Shown here one piece after another: positions 1 to 5,700 of a stretch of 6,751 nucleotides of DNA (position 1 is its first letter; each line of letters begins with the position of its first letter). The position numbers were made by a program, and so were the translations under genes. Source of the stretch: UMGS75 sp051872775 (GTDB lineage: Bacteria; Bacillota_I; Bacilli_A; ML615J-28; CAG-313); assembly GCA_051872775.1 (NCBI GenBank), contig JBJEEE010000093.1:1-6751 (forward strand), in the 5' to 3' direction. Below the pieces are notes generated by a model. The model was not told where the DNA came from. It did no database searches and worked only from the letters and a program-made list of their open reading frames with translations.

Positions 1-29
1 TTATGGTTAATTTCTTTTTTCTACCATAA
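1..29. repeat. Small inverted repeat at the window edge
   Basis: A 7-bp perfect inverted repeat (ttatggt at 1-7, accataa at 23-29) encloses a 15-base, pyrimidine-rich loop on the plus strand. It lies beyond the terminator of the acetyltransferase gene and touches the window edge, so the stem may extend further. No open reading frame of meaningful length uses this stretch. It could be part of the leader or terminator of a neighbouring transcript, or chance in AT-rich DNA. Confidence 0.25.
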
Positions 30-54
30 AAGCATAAATGATTTTACAGAACCT

Positions 55-92
55 AAAAAAAGAATAATTATTCATTAAATTATTCTTTTTTA
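55..92 (-). terminator. AT-rich intrinsic terminator after the GNAT gene, probably bidirectional
   Basis: A 14-bp perfect stem pairs 56-69 with 78-91 around an 8-base loop. The outer part of the stem is a run of A on one side and T on the other, so a transcript in either direction ends in a U-run. Only one G-C pair is present, so the hairpin is weak, but position (36 bases past the stop of the preceding gene) and shape fit an intrinsic terminator of a low-GC genome. Confidence 0.6.
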
Positions 93-127
93 TGTTTTAT
101 TCTTTATTTTTAATCGTTGATTATTTC

Positions 128-1135
128 CTATTTTAAGTCCTTCTTCATATCCGCAAAACTTTGTGCAATCTTGAATCCAGCAAATAAATAGATTTTTCTT
201 GCAGGGTTATCAAGACCTGTAAAGAAGGTCATATATTGTGAACCATGTTCTTTAGAATATTCACAAAGAGTGCAGAACAATGCTTTACCAAGACCGCCAC
301 CTCTAGTTTCAGGGGATACGCAAATACCATCTAAATGTCCTCTTCCAGTTGGTTCAGTATACATTGGACCAGTCCATCCTACCATTTTACCATTATGGGC
401 AGCAATTAAGAATGGTAGCGGTTTTTCTTTGTTTAGATTACTTCTAATTGCTCCTGCGAATCCAGGATTGTCAATAATGTTGCAAAATTCTTCAACACCA
501 TAATGCTTTTTCTCATCAAACACCTCAATTGTAAATCCATGTTCCGCATTTTCTTTCATTTTATCAACAACTGATTGAGGCATTTTGTATTCTGATAATG
601 GAAGATGAAAACCTTCATGAATACTATTAATATAATAATGATTATGTAATAAGAAGAAATATAGTTCAGAATTAATTCTTACAGCAGGTGCACCTGGATG
701 TTCGTGTTTATCATAATGAGGAATGTACCATGGCCAATTAATTTGACTAAGGAACACAAAACGTGAACTCTTTCTTCCTTCCTTATATATATAAGCTTCT
801 ACTTTTTCAAGTAAAGCTTTGCCAATACCTTTACGACGATATTCTTTCTTTACCATTATGGTATTAATATACCCTGATGCTTTTTCATTTCCTTGATCCA
901 TATCACGAACATTACCGCTGATAAATCCGACTAAAGTATTGTAGTCATAAGCAAGGAAAGTACCTTCAGATTTGAAAAAGCGATTATTAAATAAGATTTG
1001 ACAAAATTGTTCATAAGAAACATCTTTGTAGAAATGATCTTCACTAATTACCTCAATGAATAAATTATAAACATCATGTTCAACATCAATAAATTTTGCT
1101 TTAATTTCGTTAAATGTAAAATATTTAATATTCAT
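128..1135 (-). CDS. Tandem-domain GNAT family N-acetyltransferase
   Basis: This 335-aa cytoplasmic protein appears to carry two GNAT folds. The first (about residues 1-125) has the acetyl-CoA pyrophosphate-binding motif A as YRRKGIGKAL at 99-108. The second (about 200-335) has TRGGGLGKAL at 277-286, both fitting R/Q-x-x-G-x-G/A, followed by an NPARKIYLFAGF segment at 309-321 typical of motif B (N for the general region, then Y and GF). The linker (about 134-180) is rich in aromatic residues and His. GNAT enzymes transfer acetyl from acetyl-CoA to amines; the substrate cannot be read here. The start is supported by AAAGGAG at 1143-1149 about seven bases before ATG. It follows nusG, from which a terminator hairpin separates it, and no good promoter is visible between them, so expression may depend on readthrough. 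Family assignment is firm; the role is unknown. Confidence 0.88.
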   Translation of the reverse strand: MNIKYFTFNEIKAKFIDVEHDVYNLFIEVISEDHFYKDVSYEQFCQILFNNRFFKSEGTFLAYDYNTLVGFISGNVRDMDQGNEKASGYINTIMVKKEYRRKGIGKALLEKVEAYIYKEGRKSSRFVFLSQINWPWYIPHYDKHEHPGAPAVRINSELYFFLLHNHYYINSIHEGFHLPLSEYKMPQSVVDKMKENAEHGFTIEVFDEKKHYGVEEFCNIIDNPGFAGAIRSNLNKEKPLPFLIAAHNGKMVGWTGPMYTEPTGRGHLDGICVSPETRGGGLGKALFCTLCEYSKEHGSQYMTFFTGLDNPARKIYLFAGFKIAQSFADMKKDLK

Positions 1136-1159
1136 ATTTTCTCTCCTTTTTTATATTTT

Positions 1160-1199
1160 TTAAAAGAAAGAGATATCTTCAACAAAGAAAATATCTCTT
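1160..1199 (-). terminator. Intrinsic terminator of the rpmG-secE-nusG operon
   Basis: On the minus strand a 9-bp stem (AAGAGATAT with ATATCTCTT; 1191-1199 with 1168-1176) continues through a G-U pair and three more pairs to a 6-base loop (1181-1186), giving about 13 pairs. It is followed by UUUCUUUU. The stem begins inside the nusG stop codon. The U-run is interrupted by a C, so termination may be incomplete, which would let some transcription reach the acetyltransferase gene. Confidence 0.75.
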
Positions 1200-1758
1200 A
1201 TTCTTTAATTGCCTTTATCTCGTCAAAACTTAATTCTTGAGGAGTTTGACGTCCAAAGAAATCGACTAATACTGTTGCTTGTTGAGTTTCCATGTTCATT
1301 GACTCAACAATTGCTGTTTGGCCGGCAAAAGGACCACTTACAATATTTACTGTATCACCAACTTTAAAGTCAATGTTATATTCAATTGTAATGCCACAAC
1401 TTCTAAGTATTGGAATTATTTCTTCATTAGGAAGAGGTACGGGCTTAGCGCCTCCACCACTTGATCCTAAAAATCCTGTAACCATTGGAGTATTACGAAC
1501 CACAAACCACGATTCATCCGTAACAATCATATCAACAAAAATATATCCAGGATATACTTTTTCAACGATTTCTTTCATTTCGCCATTTTTCTTTTTTTCA
1601 TAACGTACTGTTTCAGGTATTAATACTCTAAAAATATAATCCTGCATATTTAATGATGTAATACGTCTTTCAAGATTCTTTTTGGCTGCTTGTTCCATTC
1701 CTGAGTAAGATTGAACTACATACCAGGCTCTTTCATTTTCAAATTCGTTATTATCCAT
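1198..1758 (-). CDS. nusG: Transcription termination/antitermination factor NusG
   Basis: NusG binds the clamp of RNA polymerase during elongation and affects pausing, termination and coupling to ribosomes. The 186-aa length is normal for the family. The NGN domain spans about 10-118, with AWYVVQSYSGME at 11-22, VYPGYIFVDM at 68-77 and VRNTPMVTGFLG at 87-98. The KOW domain follows, with VGDTVNIVSGPFAGQ at 133-147 and the characteristic C-terminal FGRQTPQELSFDEI at 168-181. It starts 15 bases after the secE stop, with only a weak GTGG-like ribosome site upstream, so translation may be partly coupled to secE. It is the last gene of the rpmG-secE-nusG unit; its stop codon overlaps the terminator stem. 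The rplK and rplA genes that commonly follow nusG are not present here. Confidence 0.97.
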   Translation of the reverse strand: MDNNEFENERAWYVVQSYSGMEQAAKKNLERRITSLNMQDYIFRVLIPETVRYEKKKNGEMKEIVEKVYPGYIFVDMIVTDESWFVVRNTPMVTGFLGSSGGGAKPVPLPNEEIIPILRSCGITIEYNIDFKVGDTVNIVSGPFAGQTAIVESMNMETQQATVLVDFFGRQTPQELSFDEIKAIKE

Positions 1759-1773
1759 AATTTACAACCACAA

Positions 1774-2172
1774 TTAGAATAAATTTAAAATTGTTTCAAT
1801 TACAAAGTCGCAAAGTAAGAAGAATAATGCTAAAACTACAGAAAAGATAAATACTTTAAGTACATTACCAAAGAATTCTTTTTTCTTAAGTCCACTTATA
1901 TTCTTAATTTCCGCAAATGATGGTGCATAGAATGAAGATACTGATAAAATTAATGATACAGCACCAAGAACGACAAGAACCCATGAGAATACTTTCCAAT
2001 ATTTACCGATTAAGAAAGCATCAGCTGGAATAGTTAGATAATTCTTTGTTAATAGTAATACACCAAGTTCAATTGCAAAAATTGCTAAAATAGCAAGAAC
2101 TAAGTTCTCCCACTTGTGTTCTGTAAATAAAACGTCCATTACGCGGTTTTTCTTGTTTTGTTTTTCGGCCAT
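1774..2172 (-). CDS. secE: Preprotein translocase subunit SecE, long three-helix form
   Basis: SecE clamps the SecY channel of the Sec translocon in the cytoplasmic membrane. The conserved part is C-terminal: an amphipathic stretch around 84-103 (SFAEIKNISGLKKKEFFGN, in the place of the usual E-x-x-K-V-x-W-P-x-x-x-E signature) followed by one hydrophobic helix at about 104-126. Two more hydrophobic segments lie upstream at about 23-42 and 59-80, so the 132-aa protein resembles the three-helix SecE of Enterobacteria more than the roughly 60-aa single-helix form of Bacillus. The canonical W-P is replaced by S-G. Identity therefore rests on the C-terminal pattern together with the position between rpmG and nusG, which is diagnostic. 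The ribosome site AGGAGGG (2177-2183) overlaps the rpmG stop codon and gives good spacing to this ATG. Confidence 0.88.
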   Translation of the reverse strand: MAEKQNKKNRVMDVLFTEHKWENLVLAILAIFAIELGVLLLTKNYLTIPADAFLIGKYWKVFSWVLVVLGAVSLILSVSSFYAPSFAEIKNISGLKKKEFFGNVLKVFIFSVVLALFFLLCDFVIETILNLF

Positions 2173-2181
2173 AAAACCCTC

Positions 2182-2331
2182 CTATTTTGTCTCTTTATGA
2201 ATTGTATGTTTATTGCAACGTGGGCAATATTTTTTAACGATTACTCTAGTGGTTGTATTTAGTTTATTTTTCTCGGTAATATAGTTACGAGACAAGCATT
2301 CTTCACAAACTAAAATTATTTTTTCTCTCAT
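2182..2331 (-). CDS. rpmG: 50S ribosomal protein L33 (bL33), zinc-ribbon form
   Basis: This 49-aa gene is read from ATG at 2331 to TAG at 2182-2184. The product begins MREKIILVCEEC and contains two CxxC pairs (Cys9/Cys12 and Cys36/Cys39), the zinc-binding (C+) form of bL33, with the family's basic YCPRCNKHTIHKE tail. Length is typical. The ribosome site AAGGTGG (2341-2347) lies nine bases before the start. It is the first gene after a perfect promoter, with an estimated leader of only about 20 bases, and is followed nine bases later by secE; rpmG-secE-nusG is a classical bacterial operon. The cysteine-containing form suggests zinc-replete expression; no cysteine-free paralogue is visible in the window. 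Confidence 0.95.
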   Translation of the reverse strand: MREKIILVCEECLSRNYITEKNKLNTTTRVIVKKYCPRCNKHTIHKETK

Positions 2332-2340
2332 ATTTTTTTA

Positions 2341-2347
2341 CCACCTT
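2341..2347 (-). promoter_or_regulatory. Ribosome binding site of rpmG
   Basis: AAGGTGG on the minus strand, nine bases before the rpmG ATG. It decides the start of this short gene and lies almost at the inferred transcription start, so the transcript has nearly no leader beyond its ribosome site. Confidence 0.7.
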
Positions 2348-2356
2348 GACTAATTT

Positions 2357-2385
2357 ATTATACTAAATAAACAATCATTTGTCAA
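2357..2385 (-). promoter_or_regulatory. Perfect consensus sigma-A promoter for rpmG-secE-nusG
   Basis: On the minus strand TTGACA (2380-2385) and TATAAT (2357-2362) are separated by exactly 17 bases (2363-2379). Both hexamers and the spacer equal the housekeeping consensus. The -35 box starts about ten bases after the stop codon of the sigma factor gene. The expected transcription start is near 2350. A 10-bp inverted repeat with one mismatch frames the core promoter (2345-2354 and 2377-2386). Confidence 0.92.
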
Positions 2386-2395
2386 GTTAATTGGT

Positions 2396-2950
2396 CTATT
2401 TGTTCTGCAAACGAAGTTTTCGCTTAATACGATCGGTTGTAGCATAGACTTGTGAAATCGTAATCTGCAGTTCTTCCGCAATCCGATTACTCGGTAGTCC
2501 TTTTATGAATTTAAGTTCATACACTTTTTTCTCTCTTTCTGACAACTTTGACATATCAAACAAGGAGTTTTCGTGTAAAATAAAAGTATTATTTGAACTA
2601 TCAATTATATAATCTATACTATCTAGGGAAACCATTTCTTCATTTCTTCTATTTTTATGACGTTCTAAATCAATAAAGCGATGATAAATGAGCATTTCAA
2701 CATAACGAGTAAATGTCATTTTACTATCATTTTTATAAGTTTTGATTGCTTTATTAATCATCAACATTCCTTCTTGTTCATAGTCATCTTTTGAAGATGA
2801 TGAAACATTAAACCTCGATATCATCTTTTTTACCATAAACAAGTATTTACCGAATAAAATATCTTGAGCTTCTTCATTCCCCATACTCACTAGATATAAT
2901 AATTCATAATCATTATATTTTAATAATTCCTCTTTCAATACCCTTCCCAT
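2396..2950 (-). CDS. Sigma-70 family RNA polymerase sigma factor, SigH-like
   Basis: This 184-aa protein has the two-domain layout of SigH-type and ECF-like sigma factors. Region 2 (about 15-103) includes DDYEQEGMLMINKAIKTY at 55-72, the core-binding and -10 recognition part, then FTRYVEMLIYHRFIDLERHK at 80-99. Region 4 (about 134-181) has LSEREKKVYELKF at 136-148 and a helix-turn-helix (SNRIAEELQITISQVYATTD, 154-173) for the -35 element. It occupies the place of sigH between rlmB and rpmG, but is about 30 residues shorter than the Bacillus protein and the similarity is limited, so no symbol is given. The ribosome site AAGGGG lies within the last rlmB codons about 13 bases before the ATG, a long spacing. 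It is probably cotranscribed with rlmB. Whether it controls competence, sporulation-like or stress genes cannot be told. Confidence 0.85.
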   Translation of the reverse strand: MGRVLKEELLKYNDYELLYLVSMGNEEAQDILFGKYLFMVKKMISRFNVSSSSKDDYEQEGMLMINKAIKTYKNDSKMTFTRYVEMLIYHRFIDLERHKNRRNEEMVSLDSIDYIIDSSNNTFILHENSLFDMSKLSEREKKVYELKFIKGLPSNRIAEELQITISQVYATTDRIKRKLRLQNK

Positions 2951-2959
2951 TATAATAAT

Positions 2960-3673
2960 TTATCCCCTTTGTCTTAAAATCTCATAGAAAATGATACTTG
3001 CGGAAACGGAAGCATTTAATGATGTTACATGCCCTATCATTGGAATATTAATCATATAGTCGCATTCCTCTTTCACAAGGCGTGAGATTCCTCGACCTTC
3101 TGAACCTATTACAACAACAATTTTTCCTCGATAATCTTGCGATTTATAATCTACTGAGCCTTCCATTTCTAACCCTATTATCCAGTATCCTTCTTCCTTT
3201 AGTTTTTTTATTGCTTGTACTAGATTAGTTACTTGGCAAACATCCACATATTCAATAGCCCCTGTTGATACCTTCGCTACCGTCGAATTTAATCCAACAC
3301 AGCGGTTTTTAGGAATGATTATCCCCTCCATTCCTGTAGCATCGGCTGTTCTTAGGATTGCACCTAAATTATGTGGATCTTCTAATCCATCAAGCATAAT
3401 TAAACTTACGTTTTCCATATTTTTGTTTTTCTTAATAATACTATCTAAACTAACATATTGATAATCTTCAATTTCACATGCAATTCCTTGGTGATTACCT
3501 TTGGTAAGTTCATCCATTTGCTTCGGTTTAAGATACAAAACTTCTACCTTAGGAATGCTTATATTCTTTGATTTTAATTCTAGAAGAAAACTATCACCAC
3601 AAGCATATATTTTAGTAATATTCTTATGTTTGATTAAAGCTTCACGTACTGTATTTTTACCAAATATGATCAT
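2960..3673 (-). CDS. rlmB: 23S rRNA 2'-O-ribose guanosine methyltransferase, TrmH/SpoU family
   Basis: RlmB methylates the ribose of a guanosine in the peptidyl-transferase region of 23S rRNA (G2251 in E. coli) using S-adenosylmethionine. The 237-aa length is typical. An N-terminal substrate-binding domain (about 1-75; IIFGKNTVREAL at 2-13, GNHQGIACE at 59-67) precedes the SPOUT knot domain. Motif 1 is LEDPHNLGAILRTAD at 97-111 with the catalytic-type Arg108, motif 2 is VVIGSEGRGI at 187-196, and motif 3 is NIPMIGHVTSLNASVSASI at 209-227. The start overlaps the mrnC stop as ATGA, and AAAGGAG at 3681-3687 supports it. Pairing with mrnC places two 23S rRNA maturation enzymes side by side. The paralogue TrmH acts on tRNA Gm18, but gene order and N-terminal domain favour RlmB. 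Confidence 0.92.
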   Translation of the reverse strand: MIIFGKNTVREALIKHKNITKIYACGDSFLLELKSKNISIPKVEVLYLKPKQMDELTKGNHQGIACEIEDYQYVSLDSIIKKNKNMENVSLIMLDGLEDPHNLGAILRTADATGMEGIIIPKNRCVGLNSTVAKVSTGAIEYVDVCQVTNLVQAIKKLKEEGYWIIGLEMEGSVDYKSQDYRGKIVVVIGSEGRGISRLVKEECDYMINIPMIGHVTSLNASVSASIIFYEILRQRG

Positions 3674-4050
3674 TTTTCTTCTCCTTTTTCAATCATTAAG
3701 TTTATTAAATAATTCAAGCGTTCTTGATCGCCTTTTAAATATAAATATCCAATGACTGCTTCAATACCTGTTGATATAACGTATGATCCCTTATCAACAT
3801 TTTTACGGTATCCACTAGGAGCATTGTTTCTACCACGATGAAAGATTTGGTTTTCTTCTTCTGTTAGTTCATCTTTAATAATATTATAGATTTTTTCATG
3901 GGCTTTTGCACTTACAAGTTCAATACTTAGGCGTTTTAATTCATGATTTTTGGTATACCCTTTTTCAAGTAAGTGTTTACGCACCATTAGTTCATAATAT
4001 GCATCCCCGATATAAGCGAGGTTTGCTCCATTAAGTAATTCAACCTTCAT
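3670..4050 (-). CDS. mrnC: Mini-ribonuclease III (ribonuclease III domain only)
   Basis: Mini-III is a homodimeric RNase III catalytic domain without the double-stranded RNA-binding domain; in Bacillus subtilis it matures both ends of 23S rRNA. Here 126 aa form the catalytic domain only: LAYIGDAYYELMVRKHL at 11-27 with the metal-binding Asp16, SAKAHEKIY at 47-55, FHRGRNNAPSG at 70-80, and STGIEAVIGYLYL at 93-105 with the catalytic Glu97. Its start codon shares one base with the cysS stop (TAATG), and it overlaps the next gene by ATGA, so translational coupling is likely. No strong ribosome site precedes it, in line with coupling. It is a little shorter than the Bacillus protein but keeps all the active-site positions I can identify. 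Confidence 0.95.
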   Translation of the reverse strand: MKVELLNGANLAYIGDAYYELMVRKHLLEKGYTKNHELKRLSIELVSAKAHEKIYNIIKDELTEEENQIFHRGRNNAPSGYRKNVDKGSYVISTGIEAVIGYLYLKGDQERLNYLINLMIEKGEEK

Positions 4051-5399
4051 TATAGTTCAATTCCTGCACTTGTAATTTCAGTTCTTAATAAGTCTGCTTT
4101 CACAAAATCTTTATCTTTTCTTGCTTTTTGCCATGATTTTACTAATTCAAGTTCATCTTTTGTAAGAGGTTTTATATCTACCCCAAGGCCAAAAACATAA
4201 AACATATCATTTAAAGCATTAAATTCGCGATTTAAAACATCTAAAGTTGTGTTAGGATCACGCATACTCTTGTTAATTACCTTTAAGTAATCATAAATAG
4301 CGGTTAATGCATTAGCTGTATTAAAATCAAAGCACATTTCTTTAATAAAATTATCCATATCTTCAACGGATGCTTTTTTTATTTCAAGTGCATTCTCTAA
4401 TTCAAGTTTACGATATAAACTTACATAAGTTTTTCTTAATTTTAACCATTCATTTTCCATACTTGCCATCAAATCATCAGAATAACTAACGGATTGACGA
4501 TAATGATTAGATAAAATAAACAAACGATATGCTTGATATGAATACTTGTTCAAAACATCTTTTAGCCAAACAACATTACCAAGAGATTTGCTCATTTTTT
4601 CACCTTTCAATTCAATACGTGAATTATGAATCCAATAGTTGGCTATTGTGTTATGATATAAGGCCATTGATTGGGCAATCTCATTTTCATGATGAGGAAA
4701 CTTTAGATCAGACCCTCCACCATGAATATCAATTTTTTGACCAAGATACTTATGAATCATTACGACACATTCTGTATGCCATCCTGGTCTACCACTGCCA
4801 AATTCACTATCCCATTTGCGACCTTCATCGTTTGTTTTTTTCCATAATGTAAAATCACTAGGATCTTCTTTTTGCGTATTTACATCAATACGAGTTCCAC
4901 TTTCTAGTTCGTCGATTCTTTGATTACTTAAAATACCATATGATGGTACACTACGAACTCTAAAGTAAACATCATCACCTGAAATATAGGCATTCTTATT
5001 CTCTACTAATTGATGAATAAAATCAAGTATTTCTGAAATATTTTCAGTTACTTTAGGATGAACGATGTCATTTTCACAACCGGCTTTGTCACATACATCT
5101 AAAAAGGCTTTAATGTAACGTTCGCTAATTTCTTTTTCCGTTACACCTTCATCATGTGCTTTTTTGATAATTTTGTCATCAATATCAGTAAAATTTTCAA
5201 CCATTTTTACTTTATAACCAAGATATGTAAAAAAGCGTTTAATTACATCAAAAAATATAACCGGACGACCATTACCTATATGGATATCATTGTATACTGT
5301 TGGTCCACAAACATACATAGATATTTCATTTTCCTTTATCGGTTTAAATTCTTCAACACTATTTGATAACGAATTATATATTTTAATATCATAATTCAT
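4050..5399 (-). CDS. cysS: Cysteinyl-tRNA synthetase
   Basis: This class Ia synthetase activates cysteine with ATP and loads it on tRNA-Cys in the cytoplasm. The signatures are clear in the 449-aa product: CGPTVYNDIHIGN at 31-43 with the HIGH-type motif, GEKMSKSLGN at 266-275 with the KMSKS loop, and GWHTECVVM plus HGGGSDLKFPHHENE. The zinc ligands that read cysteine are in place: Cys31, Cys211, His236 and Glu240. The C-terminus stops at SAGIEL, without the ED-T-P-Q-G-x-R-W tail seen in many homologues, which makes it about 15 residues shorter than usual. AGGAG at 5408-5412, overlapping the stop of the preceding gene, fixes the start. No T-box leader, common before cysS in Bacillota, is present; the space upstream is too small. 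Confidence 0.97.
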   Translation of the reverse strand: MNYDIKIYNSLSNSVEEFKPIKENEISMYVCGPTVYNDIHIGNGRPVIFFDVIKRFFTYLGYKVKMVENFTDIDDKIIKKAHDEGVTEKEISERYIKAFLDVCDKAGCENDIVHPKVTENISEILDFIHQLVENKNAYISGDDVYFRVRSVPSYGILSNQRIDELESGTRIDVNTQKEDPSDFTLWKKTNDEGRKWDSEFGSGRPGWHTECVVMIHKYLGQKIDIHGGGSDLKFPHHENEIAQSMALYHNTIANYWIHNSRIELKGEKMSKSLGNVVWLKDVLNKYSYQAYRLFILSNHYRQSVSYSDDLMASMENEWLKLRKTYVSLYRKLELENALEIKKASVEDMDNFIKEMCFDFNTANALTAIYDYLKVINKSMRDPNTTLDVLNREFNALNDMFYVFGLGVDIKPLTKDELELVKSWQKARKDKDFVKADLLRTEITSAGIEL

Positions 5400-5410
5400 A
5401 CTTTTATCTC

Positions 5411-5614
5411 CTATTTATCTTTTTTTTGAACTAGTTCGTTAATTAGTAATATTAGGCCCGCAATAAACATTCCTAAAAAAAGGAAAAGAATAATTCCACA
5501 CATAATTGATGGATCAACACTTAATCTTTCAATTGAATTTGCAATTGCAAATAATCCCGCTCCAATGATACCACCAAAAAATAATATAATACTAATAATA
5601 ATTTTTTTATTCAT
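5411..5614 (-). CDS. Small two-helix membrane protein of unknown function
   Basis: I do not recognise this family. The 67-aa product starts MNKKIIISIILFFGG and has two hydrophobic segments, about 4-26 and 38-59, joined by a short hydrophilic turn (NSIERLSVDPS at 26-36) and ending in a charged tail (LVQKKDK). The layout suggests a hairpin in the cytoplasmic membrane, probably with both ends inside given the lysines at each end. The start at 5614 is chosen because AAAGGAG (5621-5627) sits six bases before it; an upstream in-frame ATG at 5692 would translate through the rpsI terminator hairpin and lacks a comparable site. It lies between rpsI and cysS, and its stop codon overlaps the cysS ribosome site, so it is probably cotranscribed with cysS. 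Nothing links it to cysteine metabolism beyond position. Confidence 0.75.
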   Translation of the reverse strand: MNKKIIISIILFFGGIIGAGLFAIANSIERLSVDPSIMCGIILFLFLGMFIAGLILLINELVQKKDK

Positions 5615-5627
5615 TTTTATCTCCTTT

Positions 5628-5661
5628 AAAAAAATAAGACCACAATAATATTGTGGTCTTA
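5628..5661 (-). terminator. Strong intrinsic terminator of the rplM-rpsI operon
   Basis: A perfect 12-bp stem (5650-5661 with 5635-5646) with a 3-base loop is followed on the minus strand by seven U (5628-5634). It lies about 40 bases after the rpsI stop. The U-run runs directly into the AAAGGAG ribosome site of the next gene, so the terminator also occupies that gene's leader. Confidence 0.92.
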
Positions 5662-5700
5662 AATAAACATAAGCGTCTAGCGTTTGATACAAATATACGA

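Noticed and set aside
995..1020. A ttgaca hexamer on the plus strand within the acetyltransferase gene
   Set aside because: No suitable -10 box or downstream plus-strand gene accompanies it.
3670..4050. Use of TGA as tryptophan (Mollicutes code 4)
   Set aside because: mrnC ends at TGA where its family ends, and the conserved tryptophans (for example in CysS GWHTEC) use TGG, so the standard code fits.
4529..4852. A 107-codon plus-strand open frame, with similar ones at 270-503, 1292-1603, 3501-3755, 5154-5366 and 6124-6378
   Set aside because: All lie opposite strongly supported minus-strand genes, have no ribosome sites of note and encode no recognisable domains; they are antisense shadows.
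5671..5690. A second small hairpin around the sequence aagcgtctagcgttt after rpsI
   Set aside because: The pairing contains a mismatch and only about four good pairs; it is not distinguishable from chance beside the strong terminator.
5615..5692. A longer form of the membrane protein gene starting at 5692
   Set aside because: It would translate the rpsI terminator stem and give an atypical N-terminus; the ATG at 5614 has a strong ribosome site and starts a typical membrane helix.
5400..5700. A T-box riboswitch upstream of cysS
   Set aside because: No room and no T-box-like sequence: cysS is preceded directly by a coding gene, and the only hairpin upstream is the simple rpsI terminator.
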